From positions 1 to 13,811 of the forward strand of contig CAKWRB010000019.1 of assembly GCA_934845495.1 (NCBI GenBank): a stretch of 13,811 bases of DNA. Reading direction: 5' to 3'. Below the pieces are notes generated by a model. It saw nothing but the letters and a program-made list of their open reading frames with translations. It searched no databases and had not been told where the DNA came from. Shown in pieces: positions 12,415 to 13,811 of the stretch. Within the stretch, counting starts at the first letter, position 1. Each line of letters begins with the position of its first letter. This DNA is from an uncultured bacterium (GTDB lineage Bacteria; Bacillota; Clostridia; Oscillospirales; Ruminococcaceae). A program made the position numbers and the translations under genes.

Positions 12415-12935
12415 TATTTATTGTGTCCGGTCTCAGGGATCTTTCTGAGAGCACACCAGAACCTTGAAAACAGAATTACCAGTTGCTGAAATACATTCCT
12501 GGATGGGGCTCCCGGCCTGGGGGCAAGCGACAGCGGACGATGCGCGAAGGCAGCCTGCGGTAAAAGCAAACAGGCTTGAGCGATTCCATCGGTCCGGAAA
12601 GCGGTCTGCGGCAGACCGTTTTGCGAAGATTCCATCTGGGGACAATGATACTTCTGCCCAGCCACAGACTCAAGCAATGGGGGCAGCTCGGAGAGAACCT
12701 CAGAGGGGTGAAATTCCCATGGAGCGGTACAGCCAGCCGCCGTTTCAGACAACTGCTCACAGCCCGGAAAAGCAGCAGCGAATCCGGGCTGATACATAGC
12801 AGTCCGGACGGGTTTTCTCTGCCCGGACTGCAGGCAGAAGCTCCGAATTGGAATATGGAAAAATATATTCAGAAAACAGTAGCTATTTCTCTCTTTCTGT
12901 GGTATTGTTGCGTTTACAAAAAGGAGGTAGAACCC
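12415..12935. other. Long GC-rich non-coding leader rich in inverted repeats
   Basis: About 520 bases before the recombinase gene show no supported gene; a frame in phase with the recombinase is open from 12576 but has no ribosome binding site and no domain. The stretch contains a 7-bp perfect hairpin CGGTCTG-CGG-CAGACCG (12602-12618) followed by four T's, which is a possible terminator, and a 9-bp perfect hairpin GCAGTCCGG / CCGGACTGC (12799-12807 with 12823-12831). It becomes AT-rich from about 12850. It could be an untranslated structured RNA, recombination sites for the recombinases, or decayed coding DNA. Confidence 0.45.
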
Positions 12936-13646
12936 ATGGACAGTCAAAATAATTTCACTGTGGGTCAGTGGTGTGACCGGTGGTTTTGTGAGAATCAGAG
13001 CAGATGGAGCGCCAGAACAGTGGGCGGATACCGCAATCTGATAGACCGTCATATCTCTCCTGGAATCGGGAATATCCCGCTGACAGAGCTGACCCAGGAC
13101 ACCGTGACCAGCTTTTATGATAGCCTGCAAAGCCGGGGACTCAGCGCCAGAAGTGTCTGGTGTGTCCATCTGCTTCTGCGGCGGTGTATGGGCGAGGCGG
13201 CCCGTGACCAGCTCATTCCCTGCAATCCGGTACAAATCTGCCCTGAACCGCCGGCAGAAGCACATAAAACTGTTTCCCTGCGCCTTGGACAGCTCCAGCG
13301 GTATCTGAACGCTGCGGAACAATTTGGCACACTCCCTCTCATCTACACAGGACTGACCAGCGGTCTGCGGCAATGTGAACTTCTCACCTTGTCGTGGGCC
13401 GATTTTTATATCCGGTACCGGTATATCCTCAAGGGACAGCGTCTGCTGACCCTGGGCAACAAAGCGGAGCATCTTCTGGAACAGATTCCGGAAACAGGGT
13501 GTTATGTGTTTCTCAATCCCAAGACCCGGGCGCCGTATCAGCTCCATGAGTTCTACTACCTGCACAAGCGGATTCTGAAACAGGCGAGACTGTCGTGGGT
13601 TGCGTCCCGGGATTTGCAGCGCCAGTGCAGGAAGGTGGGACTATGA
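12936..13646 (+). CDS. Truncated tyrosine recombinase (phage-integrase family) lacking catalytic C-terminus
   Basis: The 236-residue protein starts at the ATG eight bases after AAGGAGGT. Residues ~7-92 are the SAM-like core-binding domain (FTVGQWCDRWF, ARTVGGYRNLI, IGNIPLTELT). The catalytic domain begins near 112 and shows the first catalytic Arg in TSGLRQCELLTLSW (R145). Where the HxxR motif should follow, the sequence reads S-R225-D-L-Q228-R: both His and Arg are replaced, and a stop comes nine codons later. The third motif and the nucleophilic Tyr are absent; complete relatives have about 350-400 residues. It therefore cannot cut DNA by itself but may still bind it. Its TGA overlaps the ATG of a second recombinase with a similar N-terminus, so the two look like a duplicated pair made together. 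It is probably part of the island's recombination module. Confidence 0.85.
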   Translation: MDSQNNFTVGQWCDRWFCENQSRWSARTVGGYRNLIDRHISPGIGNIPLTELTQDTVTSFYDSLQSRGLSARSVWCVHLLLRRCMGEAARDQLIPCNPVQICPEPPAEAHKTVSLRLGQLQRYLNAAEQFGTLPLIYTGLTSGLRQCELLTLSWADFYIRYRYILKGQRLLTLGNKAEHLLEQIPETGCYVFLNPKTRAPYQLHEFYYLHKRILKQARLSWVASRDLQRQCRKVGL

Positions 13647-13811
13647 CACTGAGAGAGTATATCCTCCGCTGGCAGGAGGTCTATGACAAGAACCAGAGCA
13701 GGCCGACTACCTACGCGGCCCACGGTTACATCTTTAAGAACCATATCCTCCCTGGCCTGGGGGAGATCCCACTCTCTGAATTGACCGTGGAGCAGGTGGG
13801 AAATTTTCTGG
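13643..13811 (+). CDS. Second tyrosine recombinase, N-terminal part, runs off the window
   Basis: The frame starts at an ATG that overlaps the previous stop by four bases (ATGA), with GGAAGGTGGGA as ribosome binding site, and is open to the window end (56 codons). It encodes a SAM-like core-binding domain: LREYILRWQEVY, a 'TTYAAHGYIFKNHI' helix and LPGLGEIPLSELT, closely parallel to SPGIGNIPLTELT of the preceding recombinase. The two are therefore paralogues. The catalytic domain is beyond the window, so activity cannot be judged here. If intact, it would supply the catalysis that the truncated upstream partner lacks. Confidence 0.8.
   Translation, partial: MTLREYILRWQEVYDKNQSRPTTYAAHGYIFKNHILPGLGEIPLSELTVEQVGNFL

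Noticed and set aside
12576..12935. In-frame 120-codon N-terminal extension of the first recombinase
   Set aside because: No ribosome binding site at its ATG, no relation to integrases, and the ATG at 12936 has an ideal AAGGAGGT; the extension also spans hairpins.
12405..13565. 386-codon minus-strand frame opposite the recombinase
   Set aside because: Shadow of the integrase-like gene, with no domain and no ribosome binding site.
1..13811. CRISPR array, rRNA genes or insertion-sequence ends
   Set aside because: No regularly spaced short repeats, no rRNA sequence and no transposase or paired terminal inverted repeats were seen.

Overview
The window reads as accessory DNA from a Gram-positive, low-to-mid GC Firmicute, most likely a gut Clostridium-type bacterium (class Clostridia). 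The grounds are strong AGGAGG-type ribosome binding sites, many hairpin-plus-U-tract terminators, lipoprotein signal peptides, an ECF sigma / zinc-finger anti-sigma / YfjL-like operon, a LexA box of the Gram-positive GAAC-N4-GTTC type, and a fragment resembling a clostridial tRNA-Pro gene. The genus cannot be fixed from this sequence alone.

Left part (1-5045): two minus-strand M23 (LytM-type) endopeptidase modules, both lacking a proper 5' end, each abut one copy of a 102-bp direct repeat that differs at a single base. The repeat carries a minus-strand terminator and a plus-strand promoter with a palindrome between its -35 and -10. The first copy drives a small lipoprotein gene; the second faces a short non-coding stretch ending in a terminator. 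Next come a minus-strand GNAT acetyltransferase and, divergently, a MerR-type regulator followed by a large lipoprotein with three related beta-rich repeats.

Middle (5087-7006): a tightly overlapping minus-strand operon encodes an ECF sigma factor, a membrane anti-sigma factor with a zinc-binding HxxxCxxC motif, and a YfjL-like membrane-anchored protein. Positions 7007-7762 hold no intact gene but several signals: a remnant coding frame ending in a terminator, and a 45-bp piece matching the 3' half of tRNA-Pro(UGG). That piece looks like the left attachment scar of an integrative element lying to its right.

Right part (7634-13811): a three-gene cassette encodes an SF2 helicase fused to an HNH nuclease domain, an unrecognised 183-residue protein coupled to it by a 4-base overlap, and a NucS/RecB-like nuclease with a possible PUA-like C-terminal reader domain. 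The cassette starts from a strong promoter and is flanked by 64-bp imperfect direct repeats. It has the make-up of an anti-phage or modification-dependent restriction system, and I do not recognise the exact combination. It is followed by a LexA-boxed promoter, a highly folded leader with a possible 14-codon peptide, about 500 bases of further non-coding DNA rich in inverted repeats, and two overlapping tyrosine recombinase genes. The first recombinase is cut off before its HxxR motif and active-site tyrosine; the second runs off the window. Together 7412-13811 looks like one end of a genomic island that carries a defence cassette and possibly SOS-controlled recombinases.
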